64,000 nt of DNA from Abyssibius alkaniclasticus (GCF_020447305.1 NZ_CP095732.1:2326501-2390500), one strand, 5' to 3'. Counted from the first letter of the stretch, positions 9,173-19,753 are shown. Notes: generated by a model from the letters alone, not told the origin. Numbers and translations are program-made.

Positions 9173-9191
9173 ATATTTAGGCTTGAAATAT
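9173..9191. promoter_or_regulatory. Dyad in the divergent kynB/abmA promoter region
   Basis: ATATTT-7 nt-AAATAT forms a perfect 6-bp inverted repeat of 19 bases in the only AT-rich part of the 121-base spacer between kynB and abmA. Size and symmetry fit a MarR or similar dimeric operator, and a marR gene is the third gene of the operon. AGGGAG just before 9236 is the abmA ribosome-binding site. Binding is inferred. Confidence 0.45.
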
Positions 9192-9235
9192 ATCGGCGGC
9201 GCTGTAGCCTGATTTGAACAGATAAGGGAGTCGCA

Positions 9236-11521
9236 ATGAAGGTTTGTTGTCTGGGCGGTGGTCCTGCGGGGCTGTATTTCGCGATTTCGATGAAGCTGCG
9301 CGACCCCAAGCACGAGGTTGTGGTGATCGAGCGGAACCGCGCGGATGATACATTCGGCTGGGGCGTCGTGCTGTCGGATGAAACGCTTGACAACCTCGCC
9401 GCCAATGATGCGGAAAGTGCGGCCACCATCCGCAGCCATTTTGCCTATTGGGATGATGTTGCGGTGCATTATCGCGGCACCAAAACCACCTCGACAGGGC
9501 ACGGGTTCTGCGGCATCGGGCGGCGGCAGTTGCTGCTGGATTTGCAGGCGCGGGCGCGGACGCTTGGCGTGGAGCTGCGCTTTGAAACGCCGGTTGATGA
9601 CGTGCAGGGCTATATGGACAGCTTTGACCTTGTCGTTGCGGCCGATGGGCTTAACTCGGTTGCGCGCCGCCAGTTTGCGGCGCAGTTCAAACCCGAGATC
9701 GACACACGCAAATGCAAATTCACATGGCTTGGCACGCATCAGAAGTTTGACGATGCCTTTACGTTCATTTTTGAAAACACCGAAAAAGGCTGGGTCTGGG
9801 CCCATGCCTACCAGTTTGACGACAATACCGCGACCTTCATCGTGGAATGCACGCAAGACACATATGACGCTTACGGTTTTGGCGAGATCAGCCAGCAAGA
9901 CAGCATTGCCATTTGCGAAGAGATTTTCAAAGACCATTTGGGCGGACATGCCCTGATGACCAATGCAAACCATATCCGCGGCTCGGCCTGGCTGAGCTTT
10001 CCGCGGGTCTTGTGCGCGCATTGGAGCCATGAAAACCTCGTGCTGATGGGCGATGCGGCGGCCACGGCGCATTTTTCCATTGGCTCGGGCAGCAAGCTGG
10101 CCTTGGAAAGCGCGATTGCGCTGGCCGGTTATTTGCACGAGGAGGCGGACCTGCCCGCCGCATTTGCGAAATATGAAGATGCGCGGCGGCTGGAAGTGCT
10201 GCGCCTGCAATCGGCGGCGCGCAATTCTATGGAATGGTTTGAAGAGGTGGAGCGTTATCTGCACCTCGACCCCGTGCAGTTCAACTATGCCGTGCTGACC
10301 CGCAGCCAGCGCATTTCCCATGAAAACCTGCGCCTGCGCGATGCCAAATGGCTGCGCGGGGCGGAGGATTGGTTTCAGGCGCAAGCGGGCGGGCAGGCGG
10401 GGCGCGCCCCGATGTTCGCGCCTTACCGTTTGCGCGATATGGAGTTGAAGAACCGCATCGTCGTGTCACCAATGGCGCAGTATAAGGCGGTGGATGGCTG
10501 CCCGACCGACTGGCATCTGGTGCATTACGGTGCGCGCGCCACGGGCGGAGCCGGGCTGGTATATACCGAGATGACCTGCGTTTCCGCGCAAGGCCGCATT
10601 ACCCCTGGCTGCACCGGGTTTTATGCGCCCGAACATGCGGCGGCCTGGGCGCGGATTGTCGATTTCATCCACACCGAGAGCAGTGCCAAAGTCTGCGCGC
10701 AGCTTGGCCATGCGGGGGCAAAAGCCTCGACCCAATTGGGCTGGGAGGCGATTGATGAACCGCTGGTGCGCGGCAACTGGCCGATCATCGCAGCATCGGC
10801 CCAACCCTGGAGCGCGGGAAATGCCACACCCAGGGCGATGGACCGTGCAGATATGGACCGCGTGAAGGCCGAATTTGTCGCGGCCGCCGAAATGGCCGAA
10901 AGCTGCGGGTTCGATATGCTGGAGCTGCATATGGCGCATGGCTATCTGTTGTCGGGCTTCATCTCTCCGCTCAGCAACAGGCGGACCGACATCTATGGCG
11001 GCAGCCTCGATAACCGGATGCGCTATCCGCTGGAGGTTTTTGCCGCCGTGCGCGCGGTCTGGCCAGATCACAAACCGATTTCGGTGCGTATTTCGGCGCA
11101 TGACTGGGTGGGTGATGAGGGCAATACCCCCGAAGATGCCGTAAAAATCGCCCGCATGTTGCAGGCGGCGGGCGTGGATATTTGTGACGTTTCCGCCGGC
11201 CAGACCAGCCCGCACGCAAAGCCCGTTTACGGCCGCATGTTCCAGACCCCGTTTTCGGACCGGATTCGCAACGAGGTCGGCATGGCGACAATGGCGGTTG
11301 GCAATATCTATGAGCCGGACCATGTGAATTCGATTCTCATGGCGGGGCGGGCCGATCTTGTTTGCCTTGCGCGCCCGCATCTCTCTAACCCGATGTGGAC
11401 CTTGCACGCAGCCGCCGCGCTTGGCGACAGGGCCGAAAAATGGCCCGACCCCTATTTGAACGGGCGCGACCAGATGTGGCGGTTGGCCGAGCGCGAAGAG
11501 CAGATGGCGGGGAAGGTCTGA
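9236..11521 (+). CDS. abmA: 2-aminobenzoyl-CoA monooxygenase/reductase
   Basis: Two-domain flavoenzyme of the aerobic hybrid anthranilate pathway, known from Azoarcus evansii. It hydroxylates and then reduces 2-aminobenzoyl-CoA to a non-aromatic 2-amino-5-oxocyclohexene carboxyl-CoA. Residues 1-380 are an FAD monooxygenase ([11 protein letters not shown] at the N-terminus, and [22 protein letters not shown] for the FAD phosphates). From about 390 on it is an Old Yellow Enzyme domain ([50 protein letters not shown]). The fused 761-residue length is diagnostic of this group, which also includes salicylyl-CoA 5-hydroxylase-like proteins without the second domain. It is the first gene of the 16-gene operon. 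Confidence 0.92.
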   Translation: MKVCCLGGGPAGLYFAISMKLRDPKHEVVVIERNRADDTFGWGVVLSDETLDNLAANDAESAATIRSHFAYWDDVAVHYRGTKTTSTGHGFCGIGRRQLLLDLQARARTLGVELRFETPVDDVQGYMDSFDLVVAADGLNSVARRQFAAQFKPEIDTRKCKFTWLGTHQKFDDAFTFIFENTEKGWVWAHAYQFDDNTATFIVECTQDTYDAYGFGEISQQDSIAICEEIFKDHLGGHALMTNANHIRGSAWLSFPRVLCAHWSHENLVLMGDAAATAHFSIGSGSKLALESAIALAGYLHEEADLPAAFAKYEDARRLEVLRLQSAARNSMEWFEEVERYLHLDPVQFNYAVLTRSQRISHENLRLRDAKWLRGAEDWFQAQAGGQAGRAPMFAPYRLRDMELKNRIVVSPMAQYKAVDGCPTDWHLVHYGARATGGAGLVYTEMTCVSAQGRITPGCTGFYAPEHAAAWARIVDFIHTESSAKVCAQLGHAGAKASTQLGWEAIDEPLVRGNWPIIAASAQPWSAGNATPRAMDRADMDRVKAEFVAAAEMAESCGFDMLELHMAHGYLLSGFISPLSNRRTDIYGGSLDNRMRYPLEVFAAVRAVWPDHKPISVRISAHDWVGDEGNTPEDAVKIARMLQAAGVDICDVSAGQTSPHAKPVYGRMFQTPFSDRIRNEVGMATMAVGNIYEPDHVNSILMAGRADLVCLARPHLSNPMWTLHAAAALGDRAEKWPDPYLNGRDQMWRLAEREEQMAGKV

Positions 11522-12276
11522 TGGGCAAGGTTATATCAGCCCTTGTCACAGGCGGCGGCAGCGGTGTTGGTGCCGCGATTGCGCTGGACCTGGCGCAAAG
11601 CGGCACTCAGGTTACGATTACCGGGCGGCGGTTTGCGGCGCTTAAAGCGATTGCCGCGCAGCACGCCAATATCCAGGCCTTTGCCGCCGATGTTACCGAT
11701 CTGGCGGCCATGCAGGCGGCCCTTGCCGACCATGTGGAACGCTGTGGCCCGCCCGCCCTTGTTGTTGCCAATGCCGGGGCCGCCAACAGCGCGCCCTTTG
11801 GCAAGGTGAGCGCCGAGAACTGGGCGCAAACGCTGGCCGTGAACCTGACCGGCACCTTCAACACCTTTCAGGCCGCTTTGGCGGTGATGGACCGCGCGCA
11901 ACCCGGGCGGCTTGTGGCCGTTGCCTCGACCGCCGGTTTGCGCGGCTATGGCTATGTGGCGCCTTATTGCGCCGCCAAGCACGGCGTGGTCGGGCTGGTG
12001 CGCGCCCTGGCACAGGAACTGGCCAAAACCAAAATCACGGTCAATGCCATTTGCCCGGGCTATATCGATACGCCGATGGTGGATGAAACCGTGGCCAAAA
12101 TCGTTGCCAAAACCGGGATGAGCGCCGATGATGCCCGCAAACAGCTTGTGGCGCACAACCCGCAAAAGCGCCTGATCTTGCCAACTGAAATTGCCGCCGC
12201 TGTGCAGTATTTGTGCAGCACAGGGGCAACAAGCGTGAACGGGCAGGCGCTGTCAATCAACGGGGGCGAGGTATGA
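11521..12276 (+). CDS. Short-chain dehydrogenase/reductase
   Basis: A 251-residue classical SDR: cofactor loop TGGGSGVGAAIA at the N-terminus, NAG motif in VVANAGAAN, catalytic Ser in VASTAGLRG and YxxxK in YCAAKHG, followed by NAICPGYIDTPM. The start at 11521 shares a base with the abmA stop (TGATG); an open frame further upstream is an artefact. Position directly after abmA suggests oxidation or reduction of an alicyclic CoA intermediate (a 3-hydroxyacyl-CoA dehydrogenase-like step), but the substrate is inferred from context only. Confidence 0.9.
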   Translation: MGKVISALVTGGGSGVGAAIALDLAQSGTQVTITGRRFAALKAIAAQHANIQAFAADVTDLAAMQAALADHVERCGPPALVVANAGAANSAPFGKVSAENWAQTLAVNLTGTFNTFQAALAVMDRAQPGRLVAVASTAGLRGYGYVAPYCAAKHGVVGLVRALAQELAKTKITVNAICPGYIDTPMVDETVAKIVAKTGMSADDARKQLVAHNPQKRLILPTEIAAAVQYLCSTGATSVNGQALSINGGEV

Positions 12277-12734
12277 GCGCGCCGGAACCCAACCCCAATA
12301 CCCGCGCGCGTCTGCGCGCCTGGATCAAGCTGCTCACGGTCAACCGCATCATGCAGGCCGAGTTGCGCGAGAAAATGCGCCTGGAATTCGGCTCGACCCT
12401 GCCGCGTTTTGATGTGATGGCCGCGCTGGACCGTGAACCCGAGGGGATGCGCATGAGCGCGCTTTCCGCGGCACTGATGGTGTCCAACGGCAATGTCACC
12501 GGCATTGTCGACCGGCTTGTTGCCGAAGGTGTGGTTGCGCGCATGGCCGTGCCCGGTGACAGGCGCGCCTTTATCGTGCGGCTTACCAGGGCGGGCCAGG
12601 CAGAGTTTGCCGCGCGCGCCGCGATACATGCAGGCTGGATTGACGAGCTTTTGCAAGGGCTTAGCGAAGAAGATGCCGATACGCTCACCACAATCTTGCG
12701 CAAGGTGGTCAGCAAGCAAAGGGGGCTGCAATGA
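12273..12734 (+). CDS. MarR-family transcriptional regulator
   Basis: A 153-residue winged-helix protein with the MarR layout: helical N-terminus, [25 protein letters not shown], recognition helix region [15 protein letters not shown], and wing with [15 protein letters not shown] 12273 overlaps the SDR stop (ATGA). Being inside the catabolic operon, it probably autoregulates the locus in response to an aromatic acid or CoA thioester, plausibly through the dyad at 9173-9191. Effector and target are inferred. Confidence 0.9.
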   Translation: MSAPEPNPNTRARLRAWIKLLTVNRIMQAELREKMRLEFGSTLPRFDVMAALDREPEGMRMSALSAALMVSNGNVTGIVDRLVAEGVVARMAVPGDRRAFIVRLTRAGQAEFAARAAIHAGWIDELLQGLSEEDADTLTTILRKVVSKQRGLQ

Positions 12735-13540
12735 GCGCCATGAAAGACATCGGGCCGCAGCATTTCAACTGGTCGGTTGAGGGCCGGGTGGCGACGATTT
12801 CGCTCAAAGGGGCCGAACGTAAAAACCCGCTGACCTTTGAAAGCTATGCCGAATTGCGTGATACGTTTCGCGCGCTCGCCTATGCCGATGATATTGGCGC
12901 GGTGGTTTTGGCCCCGAATGGCGGCAATTTCTGCTCGGGCGGCGATGTGCATGACATCATCGGCCCGCTTGTGGCGATGGACGCGCCGCAATTGCTGGAA
13001 TTCACCCGGATGACCGGCGATCTGGTCAAGGCCATAATCGGCTGCGGCAAACCTGTCATTGCCGCGGTGGAAGGCATTTGCGTAGGGGCCGGCGCGATTC
13101 TGGCAATGGCGTCTGACATGCGCCTTGCCGCGCCCAGTGCGAAATGCGCCTTTCTGTTTACCCGCGTCGGCCTTGCTGGCTGCGATATGGGGGCTTGCGC
13201 GATGCTGCCGCGCATCATCGGGCAGGGGCGCGCGGCGGAACTGCTTTATACCGGCCGCAGCTTTGATGCCGCCGAGGGCGCGCAGACCGGGTTTTACAAC
13301 CGGGTGGTTGAAACCGGGCTGGTTGAAGCCGCGCAAGACATGGCCAGACGGCTGGCCGAAGGGCCGGGTTTTGCGCATATGATGACCAAAACCATGCTGG
13401 CACAAGAATGGAATATGGGGCTGGAGCAGGCGATAGAGGCCGAAGCGCAGGCGCAGGCGCTTTGCATGAAAACCGAAGATTTCCGCCGCGCCTATGTGGC
13501 GTTTACCGCCAAGGAAACCCCGAAATTCGAGGGGAACTGA
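12731..13540 (+). CDS. Crotonase-superfamily protein without the two hydratase glutamates
   Basis: A 269-residue enoyl-CoA hydratase/isomerase-fold protein with the CoA-binding and oxyanion segments ([10 protein letters not shown] and [13 protein letters not shown]). Hand alignment with the FadJ homologue at 6368-8332 places Ile123 and Thr144 at the positions of the two catalytic Glu; an Asp occurs in the following GCDMGAC loop. It may therefore catalyse something other than simple hydration, such as isomerisation or hydrolytic ring opening. It is coupled on both sides (ATGA with marR, TGATG with the acyl-CoA dehydrogenase), consistent with a pathway-specific role. Confidence 0.88.
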   Translation: MSAMKDIGPQHFNWSVEGRVATISLKGAERKNPLTFESYAELRDTFRALAYADDIGAVVLAPNGGNFCSGGDVHDIIGPLVAMDAPQLLEFTRMTGDLVKAIIGCGKPVIAAVEGICVGAGAILAMASDMRLAAPSAKCAFLFTRVGLAGCDMGACAMLPRIIGQGRAAELLYTGRSFDAAEGAQTGFYNRVVETGLVEAAQDMARRLAEGPGFAHMMTKTMLAQEWNMGLEQAIEAEAQAQALCMKTEDFRRAYVAFTAKETPKFEGN

Positions 13541-14679
13541 TGGATAAGAGTTTTCTGTCATGGCCGTTTCTTGAGCCTCGACACGGCGCGCTTGCCGAAA
13601 GCCTGCACGATTGGGCGGCCAGCAATTTGGCCGGGGTCGACCATAGCGACACCGATGCTGCCTGCCGCGCATTGGTGGCTATGCTGGGGCAGGGCGGCTG
13701 GCTGGCGCATTCGGCACCGGGCGCAAACGGGCTGGATGTGCGCACGCTGTGTATCATCCGCGAAACGCTGGCCTATCATGACGGTCTGGCCGATTTTGCC
13801 TTTGCCATGCAGGGGCTTGGCGCGGGGGCTATCTCGCTTTTTGGCAACGCGCAGCAGCGTAAATGGTTGGAAAAAACCCGCAGCGGCAAGGCGATTGCCG
13901 CCTTTGCATTGACCGAGCCGCAATCGGGCTCGGATGTGGCCAATATTGCACTAAGTGCCACGCGCGATGGCAACAGCTATGTGCTGAATGGCGAAAAAAC
14001 CTGGATATCCAACGGCGGCATTGCCGATTTTTACTGCCTTTTTGCCCGCACGGGCGAGGCACCGGGCGCGCGCGGTCTGTCGGCCTTTATCGTCACGCCT
14101 GATCAGCCGGGCTTTGAGGTGGTGGCGCGTTTGCACAGCATCGCGCCGCACCCCTTGGCGCATATCCGGCTGACCGATTGTCGCCTGCCCGCCAGCGCCA
14201 TGATCGGGGCGGCGGGTTCGGGCTTCAAGCTGGCCATGTCGGTGCTGGATGTGTTTCGTTCAACCGTGGGGGCGGCGGCGCTTGGCATGGCGCGCCGCGC
14301 GCTCGATGCCGCGATCGACCGTGTGCAAACCCGGCAGATTTCGGGCGCGCCCTTGGCCGAGTTGCAGATGGTGCAGGGCCATATTGCCGATATGGCGCTG
14401 GCGGTCGATGCAGCCGCGCTGCTGGTTTACCGCGCCGCCTGGGCCAAGGATTCCGGTGCGCCGCGCATCACCCGCGAGGCGGCGATGGCCAAGCTTTACG
14501 CCACCGACCATGCGCAAGACGTGATCGACCGCGCCCTGCAATTGCATGGCGGGGCGGGCGTGCAGGCGGGCAATATCTGCGAGCGGCTCTATCGTGAAAT
14601 TCGCGCGCTGCGGATATATGAAGGCGCATCCGATGTGCAACGCATTGTGATTGCGCGCCAAACCCTGGGGGGAAGCTGA
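13540..14679 (+). CDS. Acyl-CoA dehydrogenase
   Basis: A 379-residue FAD enzyme with the family signatures: [13 protein letters not shown] and [14 protein letters not shown] for FAD and substrate binding, LQLHGGAGV, and the catalytic Glu in [10 protein letters not shown] near the C-terminus. The start at ATG 13540 is set by the TGATG overlap with the crotonase gene; an open frame reaches back to 13408. It would desaturate a CoA intermediate of the anthranilate ring-cleavage products (glutaryl- or pimelyl-like), but the exact substrate cannot be read from sequence. Confidence 0.92.
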   Translation: MDKSFLSWPFLEPRHGALAESLHDWAASNLAGVDHSDTDAACRALVAMLGQGGWLAHSAPGANGLDVRTLCIIRETLAYHDGLADFAFAMQGLGAGAISLFGNAQQRKWLEKTRSGKAIAAFALTEPQSGSDVANIALSATRDGNSYVLNGEKTWISNGGIADFYCLFARTGEAPGARGLSAFIVTPDQPGFEVVARLHSIAPHPLAHIRLTDCRLPASAMIGAAGSGFKLAMSVLDVFRSTVGAAALGMARRALDAAIDRVQTRQISGAPLAELQMVQGHIADMALAVDAAALLVYRAAWAKDSGAPRITREAAMAKLYATDHAQDVIDRALQLHGGAGVQAGNICERLYREIRALRIYEGASDVQRIVIARQTLGGS

Positions 14680-16298
14680 TGCTTGGGCCAAGTGGACATA
14701 GCGATGATTTCACACGCCGCAACCTGCCAAATGAGGCCGATTGGCCGCGCTTCAACCTGGGTGCCTTCGCCTATCCGGATTACCTGAATATCGGCGCAGA
14801 ACTTACTGACAAGATGGTAGAAAAGGGTTTCGGAGACCATACTGCCCTTATCGGGCATGGCCGCTTGCGCACCTATAAGGAACTGTCCGACTGGACCAAC
14901 CGCATTGCCCATGCGCTTGTTGAGGATTACGGCGTCAAGCCCGGCAACCGCGTGCTGATCCGCTCGGCCAACAACCCCGGTATGGTGGCCTGCTGGCTGG
15001 CGGCAACCAAGGCGGGGGCGGTGGTTGTGAACACCATGCCGCAACTGCGCGCGGGCGAGCTTGCCACCATTGTCGATGCTGCCGAGATTACCCATGCCTT
15101 GTGCGATACACGGTTGATGGACGAACTTGCGATTTGCGCTAAGGGATCGAAATTCCTAAGCAAAGTCATAGGGTTCGACGGCACAGCCAACCATGATGCT
15201 GAACTTGACCGTGTCGCATTGGGCAAGTCTGTGCGCTTCGAGCCGGTCAAAACCGGCCGCGATGATGTGGCGCTTCTGGGCTTTACCAGCGGCACCACCG
15301 GCAAACCCAAGGCGACAATGCATTTCCACCGCGATATTCTGATGATCGCCGATGGCTATGCCGCCGAGGTGCTGGGGGTTACGCCCGATGACATCTTCGT
15401 CGGCTCGCCCCCCTTGGCCTTTACCTTCGGGTTGGGCGGGCTGGCGGTGTTTCCGCTGCGCTTTGGGGCGGCGGCGGCGCTGCTGGAAACAGCTTCGCCC
15501 CCTAACCTTATAGAAATCATTCAGAAATACCGCGCAACCGTGTGCTTTACCGCCCCCACTGCCTATCGTGTCATGTTGCAGGCAATGGACGATGGCGCCG
15601 ATCTTTCAAGCCTTCGCGCCGCGGTTTCGGCGGGCGAAACGCTGCCGGCCCCGGTTTATAACGACTGGATGGCAAAAACCGGCAAGCCAATGCTGGATGG
15701 TATCGGTGCCACCGAAATGCTGCACATCTTCATTTCCAACCGTTTTGGCGACCATAAGCCCGCCTCGACCGGCAAGCCGGTCACGGGCTATGAGGCGCGG
15801 GTGGTCGATGAGCATATGAACGAAGTGCCGCGCGGCACGGTCGGGCGCCTGGCCGTGCGCGGGCCAACCGGCTGCCGCTATATGAATGACGACCGCCAGA
15901 AGACATATGTGCGCGATGGCTGGAACCTGACGGGCGACAGCTTCATTCAGGATGAGGATGGCTATTTCCATTTCGCCGCCCGATCGGATGATATGATCGT
16001 GTCATCGGGCTACAATATTGCCGGGCCGGAGGTGGAAGCGGCGCTGCTGTCCCACCCTGCCGTTGCTGAATGCGCGGTGATTGGCGTGCCCGATGAGGCG
16101 CGTGGCCAGATCGTGCAGGCGCATGTGGTTCTGGGCGAAGGCCATGCCGAAGATGATAGCACAATCAAAGCCTTGCAAGACCATGTGAAAGCGGCGATTG
16201 CCCCCTATAAATATCCACGTTCGGTTGTTTTTGCCAAGAATCTGCCAAAAACACCTACTGGCAAATTGCAACGCTTCCGCCTGAAAGGCCCGCAATGA
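14679..16298 (+). CDS. abmG: 2-aminobenzoate-CoA ligase
   Basis: Adenylate-forming enzyme of 539 residues that would activate anthranilate to 2-aminobenzoyl-CoA. Motifs: LLGFTSGTTGKPKATMHFH (P-loop), SPPLAFTFGLGG, GIGATEMLHIF, DGWNLTGDSF, and the catalytic Lys in KTPTGKLQRF at the C-terminus. It is of the benzoate-CoA ligase type. Overlaps with the acyl-CoA dehydrogenase (TGATG) and kynU (ATGA) tie it to the same transcript. Placement between abmA and kynureninase makes anthranilate the likely substrate. Confidence 0.9.
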   Translation: MLGPSGHSDDFTRRNLPNEADWPRFNLGAFAYPDYLNIGAELTDKMVEKGFGDHTALIGHGRLRTYKELSDWTNRIAHALVEDYGVKPGNRVLIRSANNPGMVACWLAATKAGAVVVNTMPQLRAGELATIVDAAEITHALCDTRLMDELAICAKGSKFLSKVIGFDGTANHDAELDRVALGKSVRFEPVKTGRDDVALLGFTSGTTGKPKATMHFHRDILMIADGYAAEVLGVTPDDIFVGSPPLAFTFGLGGLAVFPLRFGAAAALLETASPPNLIEIIQKYRATVCFTAPTAYRVMLQAMDDGADLSSLRAAVSAGETLPAPVYNDWMAKTGKPMLDGIGATEMLHIFISNRFGDHKPASTGKPVTGYEARVVDEHMNEVPRGTVGRLAVRGPTGCRYMNDDRQKTYVRDGWNLTGDSFIQDEDGYFHFAARSDDMIVSSGYNIAGPEVEAALLSHPAVAECAVIGVPDEARGQIVQAHVVLGEGHAEDDSTIKALQDHVKAAIAPYKYPRSVVFAKNLPKTPTGKLQRFRLKGPQ

Positions 16299-17491
16299 CC
16301 ACCGATTTTACCAAAACCCGCGAATTGTTCCACATTCCCGAGGGGATGATTTATCTCGACGGCAATTCGCTCGGCCCGCTGCCCAAGGCCGCCAAGGCGC
16401 GTGTGGCCAGCATGATGGCCGATGAATGGGGCGAATTGCTGATAACCGGCTGGAACAAGGCGGCGTGGATGGCGCAGGCCAACACGCTTGGCGATATGAT
16501 CGCACCCTTGATCGGCGCACCGGCAGGCAGTGTGACAATTGGCGATACGCTGACCATCAAGGTCTTTCAGGCGCTGGCCGCGGCTTTGGAATTGAACCCA
16601 AACCGCAAGGTTGTGCTTAGCGACAATGGCAACTTTCCGGCCGATCTTTATATGGCGCGCGGGCTGATCGACAGTTTGAAACAGGGCCATGAATTGCGGG
16701 TGGTGAACCCCGAAGACGTGGCCGCCAATATCGGGCCGGATGTGGCGGTGCTGATGCTGACCGAGGTCGATTATCGCACCGGCCGCAAGCACGATATGGC
16801 CGCGCTGAGCAAGGCCGCCCATGATGCCGGCGCGGTGGTGATGTGGGATCTGGCACATTCCGCTGGGGCTTTGCCCGTTGATATTGCGGGCTGCAACGCC
16901 GAATTTGCGGTTGGCTGCACGTATAAATACCTTAATGGCGGGCCGGGCGCGCCGGCCTTTATTTACGTGCGCCCCGATCTGGCCAACACAGTCCGCCCGG
17001 CGCTTTCGGGCTGGCTGGGGCACGCGGCGCCGTTTGACTTTGACCTGGACTATCGCCCGGCGGCAGGCATTTCGCGAATGCGCATCGGCACGCCGCCGGT
17101 TATCCAGATGGCGGCGCTTGAAACTGCGCTGGCCGCCTGGCAGGGCGTGGATATGCACGATCTGCGCGCGCAATCCATTGCGCTGGCCGATCTGTTCATT
17201 GCCGAGGTGGAGCGGCAATGCCCTGACCTGACCCTTGCCTCGCCGCGCAACGGGGCGGAACGCGGCTCGCAGGTTTCCTTTGCCTATGAAAACGGGTTTG
17301 CCACTATGCAGGCGCTGATCGCGCGCGGCGTGATCGGCGATTTTCGCGCGCCCGACAAAATGCGCTTTGGCTTTGCGCCGCTTTACAACACAGCCGATGA
17401 AGTGCGCCGCGCCGCCGCCATTCTGGCCGAAATTCTGCAAACCCGCGCCTGGGACAGGCCCGAATTCAAACAGCGGGGCGCGGTCACATGA
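16295..17491 (+). CDS. kynU: Kynureninase
   Basis: PLP enzyme cleaving kynurenine to anthranilate and alanine. The 398-residue sequence has the N-terminal [15 protein letters not shown], typical of kynureninases, the PLP-binding region [14 protein letters not shown], and the Schiff-base Lys in [15 protein letters not shown], then FGFAPLYN near the C-terminus. ATGA overlaps on both sides (with abmG and kynA). It links the kynurenine steps with the CoA-dependent anthranilate pathway in one transcript. Confidence 0.96.
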   Translation: MTTDFTKTRELFHIPEGMIYLDGNSLGPLPKAAKARVASMMADEWGELLITGWNKAAWMAQANTLGDMIAPLIGAPAGSVTIGDTLTIKVFQALAAALELNPNRKVVLSDNGNFPADLYMARGLIDSLKQGHELRVVNPEDVAANIGPDVAVLMLTEVDYRTGRKHDMAALSKAAHDAGAVVMWDLAHSAGALPVDIAGCNAEFAVGCTYKYLNGGPGAPAFIYVRPDLANTVRPALSGWLGHAAPFDFDLDYRPAAGISRMRIGTPPVIQMAALETALAAWQGVDMHDLRAQSIALADLFIAEVERQCPDLTLASPRNGAERGSQVSFAYENGFATMQALIARGVIGDFRAPDKMRFGFAPLYNTADEVRRAAAILAEILQTRAWDRPEFKQRGAVT

Positions 17492-18321
17492 GCAGCTATG
17501 ACCCAGCGCGCGAAGGCGCTGAAATGGCGTTTGATGGCAAGATGTCCTATTCCGACTATCTTGGCCTTGGCGATATTCTTGGCGCGCAGCATCCGCGCAC
17601 CGACAGCCATGATGAAATGCTGTTCATCATCCAGCACCAAACCAGCGAGCTGTGGATGCGGCTGGCCATTCACGAGCTTACCGCCGCGCGCCACGCCTTG
17701 CGCGCAGACGAGGTGCAGCCCGCCTTCAAAATGCTGTCGCGCGTGGCGCGGATATTCGAACAGTTGAACAACGCCTGGGACGTGCTGCGCACCATGACCC
17801 CCAGCGAATACACCGATTTTCGCGACAAACTTGGCCAAAGCTCGGGCTTCCAGTCGTATCAATACCGGCTGATCGAGTTCATGCTCGGCAACCGCAACCA
17901 CGCCATGCTGCGCCCCCATGCGCACCGCGCAGACCTGAGCAAGCTGCTGCAAGACGAGCTTGCCAAACCCAGCCTGTATGATGAGGCGATTGCGCTGCTC
18001 GCACGGCGGGGTTTTGCGATTCCCGATGAGGTGCTGAACCGCGACATTACCCAGCCCCACAGCCCGCATGATGCGGTTATGGCGGCCTGGGCCGAGGTTT
18101 ACCGCCACCCCAAAACCCATTGGGCACTGTATGAGCTTGCCGAAAAACTGGTCGATTTCGAGGATTACTTTCGACGCTGGCGGTTTAACCATGTTACCAC
18201 GGTCGAGCGCGTCATCGGCTTCAAGCGGGGCACCGGCGGGACGGGGGGCGTCAGCTACTTGCGGCGTATGCTGGAGGTAGAACTGTTTGCGGAACTTTGG
18301 CATGTAAGGACAATTCTATGA
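17488..18321 (+). CDS. kynA: Tryptophan 2,3-dioxygenase
   Basis: Heme dioxygenase opening the indole ring of tryptophan to N-formylkynurenine. The 277-residue protein has the family signatures [52 protein letters not shown] and the C-terminal [20 protein letters not shown], where the His is the expected proximal heme ligand. Length is normal for bacterial TDO. It overlaps kynU upstream and the small AsnC-domain gene downstream by ATGA. Confidence 0.97.
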   Translation: MSSYDPAREGAEMAFDGKMSYSDYLGLGDILGAQHPRTDSHDEMLFIIQHQTSELWMRLAIHELTAARHALRADEVQPAFKMLSRVARIFEQLNNAWDVLRTMTPSEYTDFRDKLGQSSGFQSYQYRLIEFMLGNRNHAMLRPHAHRADLSKLLQDELAKPSLYDEAIALLARRGFAIPDEVLNRDITQPHSPHDAVMAAWAEVYRHPKTHWALYELAEKLVDFEDYFRRWRFNHVTTVERVIGFKRGTGGTGGVSYLRRMLEVELFAELWHVRTIL

Positions 18322-18554
18322 ACTGCGTCTTCATTCAATTGCGGTGCAAACCGGGCAAAACCTATGAGGTGGCCGAGGCGGTTTATGCGCGCGAAATCAC
18401 ATCAGAGCTTTATTCTACCAGTGGCGATTATGACCTGCTGGCCAAGGTCTACATTCCCAAGGACGAGGATGTAGGCAAGTATATCAACGACCATCTGCTC
18501 GATATTCCCAATATCGAGCGGTCGTTGACAACGCTAACCTTTCGGGCGTTCTGA
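18318..18554 (+). CDS. Stand-alone Lrp/AsnC ligand-binding (RAM) domain protein
   Basis: A 78-residue protein ([14 protein letters not shown]... ending ...TTLTFRAF) matching the effector-binding half of Lrp/AsnC regulators with no DNA-binding domain. RAM domains fold as a ferredoxin-like dimer that binds amino acids at the interface. The start at 18318 comes from the ATGA overlap with kynA; the frame is open to 18297. Its place between tryptophan dioxygenase and the transporter suggests sensing or buffering of tryptophan or kynurenine, or modulation of a full-length Lrp by mixed oligomers. Both ideas are inference. Confidence 0.85.
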   Translation: MNCVFIQLRCKPGKTYEVAEAVYAREITSELYSTSGDYDLLAKVYIPKDEDVGKYINDHLLDIPNIERSLTTLTFRAF

Positions 18555-18578
18555 ACCGATCGGATAATCAGGGAGAAG

Positions 18579-19721
18579 ATGATGAAAAACAAATTGTTAG
18601 GAGTTGCGCTTGGCGCAATGGTTGCAGCGGGGGCCGTGCAGGCCGAACCGCTGAAAGTGGGCATGATCACCACGCTTTCGGGTGGCGGTGCCTCGCTTGG
18701 CATTGATGTGCGCGACGGGTTCCTGCTGGCCATCGAAATGGCCGGCGCGGGCGATATGGTGGAAGTTATCGTTGAAGACGACCAGCAAAAACCCGATGTC
18801 GCCGTGCAACTGGCCGACAAGCTTTTGCAAAGCGATCAGGTTGACATCATGACCGGAATCATCTGGTCAAACCTTGCAATGGCGGTTGTGCCCAGCGTGA
18901 CCGCGCAGGGGTATTTCTATCTGTCGCCCAATGCCGGCCCCTCGGCGCTGGCCGGGGCCGGGTGCAGCGAGAATTACTTCAACGTTGCCTGGCAGAACGA
19001 TAACCTGCACGAAGCGGCCGGTGCCTATGCCAATTCGGCAGGCTATACAAACAGCTTCATCATGGCCCCGAACTATCCGGCGGGCACCGATGCGCTGACC
19101 GGCTACAAGCGGTTCTATGAAGGCAATATTGCCGCCGAGGTGTATACCCAGCTTGGCCAAACCGACTATGCCGCCGAAATTGCGCAAATTCGTGCCAGCG
19201 GTGCCGATAGCGTGTTCTTCTTTCTGCCCGGTGGCATGGGCATCGCCTTCATGAAGCAATATGCGCAATCGGGTGTGGATATTCCGCTGATCGGCCCGGC
19301 TTTCAGCTTCGATCAGAATATTCTGCAAGCCGTGGGCGATGCCGCCCTTGGTGTGCGCAACACCGCGCAATGGTCGCCCGACCTTGATAATGCAGCCAAC
19401 ACAGCCTTTGTTGCGGCTTATATCGATGCCTATGGCCGCGTGCCGTCGCTCTATTCCAGCCAGGGGTTTGACACGGCCAACCTGCTGCTTTCGGCAATGG
19501 CTGTGGCCGATATCTCGGATATGGATGCCTTCCGCACGGCGCTTGAGGCCGCCGATTTTGCCTCGACCCGGGGCGATTTTGCCTTTGGCCCGAACCACCA
19601 CCCCATTCAGGACATTTATGTGCGTGAAGTGGTGATGGATGGCGACATCTTCACCAACCGCATTGTGGGTGTGGCGCTGGAAGACCGTGGCGACGCCTAT
19701 GCCGCCGAATGCAGCATGTAA
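18579..19721 (+). CDS. ABC transporter substrate-binding protein, branched-chain amino acid type
   Basis: Periplasmic receptor (LivK/HAAT family) of 380 residues. A signal peptide is clear (MKNKLLGVALGAMVAAGAVQA, cleavage before EPLK). It is followed by VGMITTLSGGGASLGIDVRDG, the characteristic first strand and loop, and a two-lobe Peripla_BP_6 pattern. AGGGAG precedes two consecutive ATG codons (18579 and 18582); spacing slightly favours the second. Only 24 bases separate it from the AsnC-domain gene. The ligand is presumably an aromatic compound of the pathway (tryptophan, kynurenine or anthranilate), inferred from context. Confidence 0.92.
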   Translation: MMKNKLLGVALGAMVAAGAVQAEPLKVGMITTLSGGGASLGIDVRDGFLLAIEMAGAGDMVEVIVEDDQQKPDVAVQLADKLLQSDQVDIMTGIIWSNLAMAVVPSVTAQGYFYLSPNAGPSALAGAGCSENYFNVAWQNDNLHEAAGAYANSAGYTNSFIMAPNYPAGTDALTGYKRFYEGNIAAEVYTQLGQTDYAAEIAQIRASGADSVFFFLPGGMGIAFMKQYAQSGVDIPLIGPAFSFDQNILQAVGDAALGVRNTAQWSPDLDNAANTAFVAAYIDAYGRVPSLYSSQGFDTANLLLSAMAVADISDMDAFRTALEAADFASTRGDFAFGPNHHPIQDIYVREVVMDGDIFTNRIVGVALEDRGDAYAAECSM

Positions 19722-19729
19722 ACCATTTC

Positions 19730-19753
19730 GGGCGGGCCGCATTTGGCCCGCCC
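19730..19753 (+). terminator. Intra-operon hairpin after the binding-protein gene
   Basis: GGGCGGGCC-GCATTT-GGCCCGCCC forms a perfect 9-bp stem with a 6-base loop in the 52-base gap before the first permease gene. No T-run follows. Such hairpins after binding-protein genes commonly stabilise the upstream mRNA or attenuate transcription so that receptor exceeds membrane components. Confidence 0.6.

Noticed and set aside
9131-10384. A 417-codon minus-strand frame opposite abmA
   Set aside because: The plus strand encodes the FAD domain of AbmA; the antisense product has no motif.
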